Assembly (NCBI GenBank): GCA_021159475.1
Contig: JAGGRS010000227.1
Span: 1-7,184 of the forward strand
Direction of reading: 5' to 3'
Source: Candidatus Methanophagales archaeon
GTDB taxonomy: Archaea > Halobacteriota > Syntropharchaeia > Alkanophagales > Methanospirareceae
DNA length: 7,184 bases
Shown piece by piece: positions 5,429 through 7,184 of the stretch; the stretch's first letter is position 1, and each line of letters starts with the position of its first letter. The notes beneath the pieces are model-generated. The model did no database searches. It was not told the DNA's origin and worked only from the letters and a program-made list of their open reading frames with translations. The position numbers and the translations under genes were made by a program.

Positions 5429-6655
5429 TCACCACAGGTTTACCACTATCCGTTCGCCCTCCTCTATGCCCTCTCTATTCTCCTCTATTATGACAAACCC
5501 ATCGGAACTCGTTACGCTCGATAAAATGCCTGAACCACTGACCCTTATCGGCTCCACATAATACTCGCCATCATGCTCATCATGAGATAACCTAACGCGA
5601 ACGAAATCGGTTCTGCCCACCGCCGACGGCATCTTCTTAGCCACAACCGCGAAGACCTGCCTCATCATTGCCTCTTTTAGCCCATGCATCGCCTCTAAAA
5701 AGGGTCTAACGAGCATCTCAAACGCCGCAATCATTGATACTGGATACCCGGGCAGGCAGAAGATGGGTTTCTCATCTATGATTCCAAAGCCCGTCGGCTC
5801 TCCCGGTCGAATAGCAACGCCATGAAATAGCATCTCACCCAAATCCGCCACTACATCACCGATAAAATCACGCTTACCCACCGAACTGCCGCCACTCACC
5901 AGTATAGCATCGCAGTTTGCGATACAGGATACAATAGCAGCTTTTAGAGCGTCATAGTTGTCACTCACTATGCCCATTCTGGATGGTTTCGCTATCGTGC
6001 TCATTAACGCTGCCAGTATATAACTGTTCACGTCCGCGATTGCACCTCCTGAACTGCCATTAACCTTAGGGTCATACAGCTCGTCACCCGTTGATAAAAT
6101 CCCGATAGCACCTTTTTTACGGACTTTCACATGCCTCCTGCCGATAGAAGCGAGTAGCCCGATGTCAGCAGCCCGGAGTAGCCGCCCCTCATTCAATACT
6201 ATATCACCGCGCCTCACATCTTCGCCCTTGAAGGCGACATTTTTACCGGGCGTAACGGGCTTGAAGACCTCCAGCTTCGAGTCCCTCTCCTTACCATATT
6301 CCAGCATGAGCACCGCGTTACTACCTCTCGGCATTGGCATACCCGTCTGTATCGGGATATACTCACCTTCGGGCAGCTCCTCTGACTCTGGCTCTGAGCC
6401 TGAGCATGGTTCATGCCTGTGGAGAACCAGTGGTTTATCCGGCGCAGCTCCGAGTGTATCCTCGGCTTTCACTGCGTAACCATCCATAGCGGCGCGGTTA
6501 AAAGGGGGACTATCCATCTCAGCGACGATGTCTTCTGCGAGAATCCTGCCGGCAGCGAGGTCAAAGCTGACTTCCTCTACACCCACACGCCCCACATGCC
6601 TTAAAACTATGCTCCGCGCTTCTCTCAGCGGTATAAGCGTGCGAAAAAGTTTCAT
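5429..6655 (-). CDS. moeA: Molybdopterin molybdenumtransferase MoeA
   Basis: MoeA inserts molybdate (or tungstate) into adenylylated molybdopterin, the last step of molybdenum/tungsten cofactor synthesis. The 408-residue product has the usual domain order: SPPFNRAAMDGYAV (49-62), a domain II segment with IQTGMPMPRGSNAVLMLEY (102-120), PGKNVAFKGEDVRRGD (136-151), then the MogA-like domain with GILSTGDEL (185-193), DVNSY, VSGGSSVGKRDF (253-264) and RPGEPTGFG (283-291), then LPGYPVSMIAAFE and the C-terminal domain IV. No C-terminal periplasmic-binding fusion, found in some archaeal MoeA-type proteins, is present. ATG 6655 is preceded by GGTGG at 6669-6665 on this strand, nine bases upstream. In methanogen-like archaea the cofactor would serve formylmethanofuran dehydrogenase, but no such gene is in view. 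No other cofactor genes adjoin it. Confidence 0.93.
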   Translation of the reverse strand: MKLFRTLIPLREARSIVLRHVGRVGVEEVSFDLAAGRILAEDIVAEMDSPPFNRAAMDGYAVKAEDTLGAAPDKPLVLHRHEPCSGSEPESEELPEGEYIPIQTGMPMPRGSNAVLMLEYGKERDSKLEVFKPVTPGKNVAFKGEDVRRGDIVLNEGRLLRAADIGLLASIGRRHVKVRKKGAIGILSTGDELYDPKVNGSSGGAIADVNSYILAALMSTIAKPSRMGIVSDNYDALKAAIVSCIANCDAILVSGGSSVGKRDFIGDVVADLGEMLFHGVAIRPGEPTGFGIIDEKPIFCLPGYPVSMIAAFEMLVRPFLEAMHGLKEAMMRQVFAVVAKKMPSAVGRTDFVRVRLSHDEHDGEYYVEPIRVSGSGILSSVTSSDGFVIIEENREGIEEGERIVVNLW

Positions 6656-6716
6656 ATCCTGCTTCCACCCCGAAATAAAATAATATAAACCCGCACTACA
6701 AATTTATATTCGTTCT
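6656..6716. promoter_or_regulatory. Divergent promoter region between moeA and the GINS gene
   Basis: This 61-bp AT-rich spacer contains two TATA-like boxes. TAATATAAA at 6681-6689 is suitably placed for a plus-strand start near 6711, giving the GINS gene a leader of only a few bases; no Shine-Dalgarno sequence is seen there. AATTTATAT at 6701-6709, read on the minus strand as ATATAAATT, would start moeA transcription near 6679, leaving a leader of about 24 nt with GGTGG at 6669-6665. The arrangement mirrors the rpl21e/mpgS spacer. Start sites are inferred. Confidence 0.45.
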
Positions 6717-7184
6717 ATGGATGTAGAAAAACTCTGGGAGATACTCTATCGTGAGCGGAATACAGCCTCACTCCAGGAGTTATCGGATAGATTCTGCGAG
6801 GAGGTGAGGGGCTATATTGCCAGATTGGAGGCGGAGAAGAGGGATGCGGATGAGACCAGGAGGGGCTTTCTGGAGGACGAGATGAGGAATGCGCGGATGA
6901 AAGTTGAGGATATAATAAGGAGGAGGATAGGGAAGATAATAAGACTCGCCAGCTCGGGCATGGATACACCGCCCAAAGGGATGCTGGATGAGGAGCGCGA
7001 GCTATTTCAAGCGGTAAAGAGCCAGGTGGAGGCGGGTAGAGCGCGGATATTTGCCTGTATCTTCGGTGAGCCTGCAATGAGCGATGAAGAGAGTGAGAGC
7101 AAAAAGCAAAAGCAGACGGAAAGACATACTGATACTGAGCATTATAGCAATAGTAATAGTAATAACGAGCACAGTAACCAGTAT
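6717..7184 (+). CDS. GINS complex subunit, Gins51 (Sld5/Psf1-like), 3' end beyond the window
   Basis: GINS is a replisome factor that, with MCM and the Cdc45/RecJ homologue, forms the archaeal counterpart of the CMG helicase. The open frame covers 156 codons with no stop before the right edge. It begins MDVEKLWEILYRERN, then a helical A domain to about residue 118, including FLEDEMRNARMKVEDIIRRR (51-70) and GKIIRLASSG, which match the conserved alpha-helical core of archaeal Gins51. Residues 119-156 are a polar, low-complexity linker (acidic/Ser, Lys/Gln, then Ser/Asn/His) containing short DNA repeats. In this subtype a small beta-rich B domain normally follows at the C-terminus, so it should lie beyond the edge. 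ATG 6717 has no ribosome binding site and looks leaderless. The GINS call is from family pattern; Gins51 rather than Gins23 is inferred from the N-terminal A domain. Confidence 0.82.
   Translation, partial: MDVEKLWEILYRERNTASLQELSDRFCEEVRGYIARLEAEKRDADETRRGFLEDEMRNARMKVEDIIRRRIGKIIRLASSGMDTPPKGMLDEERELFQAVKSQVEAGRARIFACIFGEPAMSDEESESKKQKQTERHTDTEHYSNSNSNNEHSNQY
7126..7163 (+). repeat. Short hexamer repeats in the GINS linker
   Basis: ATACTG occurs twice in tandem at 7126-7137, and AGYAAT three times in tandem at 7146-7163, the latter coding Ser-Asn three times in frame (residues 144-149). Both are multiples of three, so copy-number change would alter linker length without shifting the frame. 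This is a small microsatellite-like patch, seen directly; its significance is uncertain. Confidence 0.6.

Noticed and set aside
6715..7077. Minus-strand open frame of 120 codons opposite the GINS gene
   Set aside because: It is a Pro/Ser-rich antisense shadow; the plus-strand frame is open across the whole interval and matches GINS.
7126..7163. Repeats at the right edge as the start of a CRISPR or other array
   Set aside because: The units are six bases, without spacers, and lie in frame within the GINS coding region.
1..7184. Mobile element, phage or defence island
   Set aside because: No transposase, integrase, terminal inverted repeats or defence domains were seen; all genes are core archaeal families with similar codon use.

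Overview
The window is chromosomal DNA from an archaeon, most likely a euryarchaeon. It encodes archaeal/eukaryotic-type information-processing proteins (ribosomal protein eL21, nascent polypeptide-associated complex alpha, GINS, a RecJ/Cdc45-like DHH protein) and a tRNA-Arg interrupted by a short bulge-helix-bulge intron at the canonical 37/38 site. TATA-like boxes lie close to start codons, several starts look leaderless, and genes are joined by ATGA stop/start overlaps. Base composition is about half GC and arginine codons are often AGG/AGA. The mix of mannosylglycerate synthesis, MoeA and a PRC-barrel protein would fit a methanogen- or ANME-related lineage, but this is an impression and not a placement made from sequence comparison.

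Layout. At the left edge is the 5' part of the eL21 gene (minus strand), divergent from a two-gene cassette: mannosyl-3-phosphoglycerate synthase (MpgS) and its phosphatase (MpgP), overlapping by ATGA. These two enzymes convert GDP-mannose and 3-phosphoglycerate to the compatible solute mannosylglycerate. After a 59-bp AT-rich gap comes a three-gene run: NAC alpha, NAD kinase (ATGA overlap with NAC) and a small PRC-barrel protein. The tRNA-Arg(CCU) gene lies on the opposite strand and its 3' end overlaps the end of the PRC-barrel gene. It is divergent from a 461-residue DHH/DHHA1 phosphoesterase of the archaeal RecJ-like (GAN/Cdc45-like) type. A molybdopterin molybdenumtransferase (MoeA) follows on the minus strand, convergent with the DHH gene. 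Divergent from moeA is a gene for a Gins51-like GINS subunit, cut by the right edge of the window.

Themes. Two candidate parts of the archaeal CMG-like replisome (RecJ/GAN-like and GINS) sit on the same strand, separated only by moeA. Three short divergent intergenic regions each appear to hold promoters for both directions. I see no mobile elements, CRISPR arrays, phage genes or defence genes. This is a dense core-genome region, and I found no convincing undescribed system. The points most worth a second look are the tRNA intron with its antisense overlap, the GAN/GINS neighbourhood, the low-complexity repeat-derived GINS linker, and the small PRC-barrel protein as a possible division factor.
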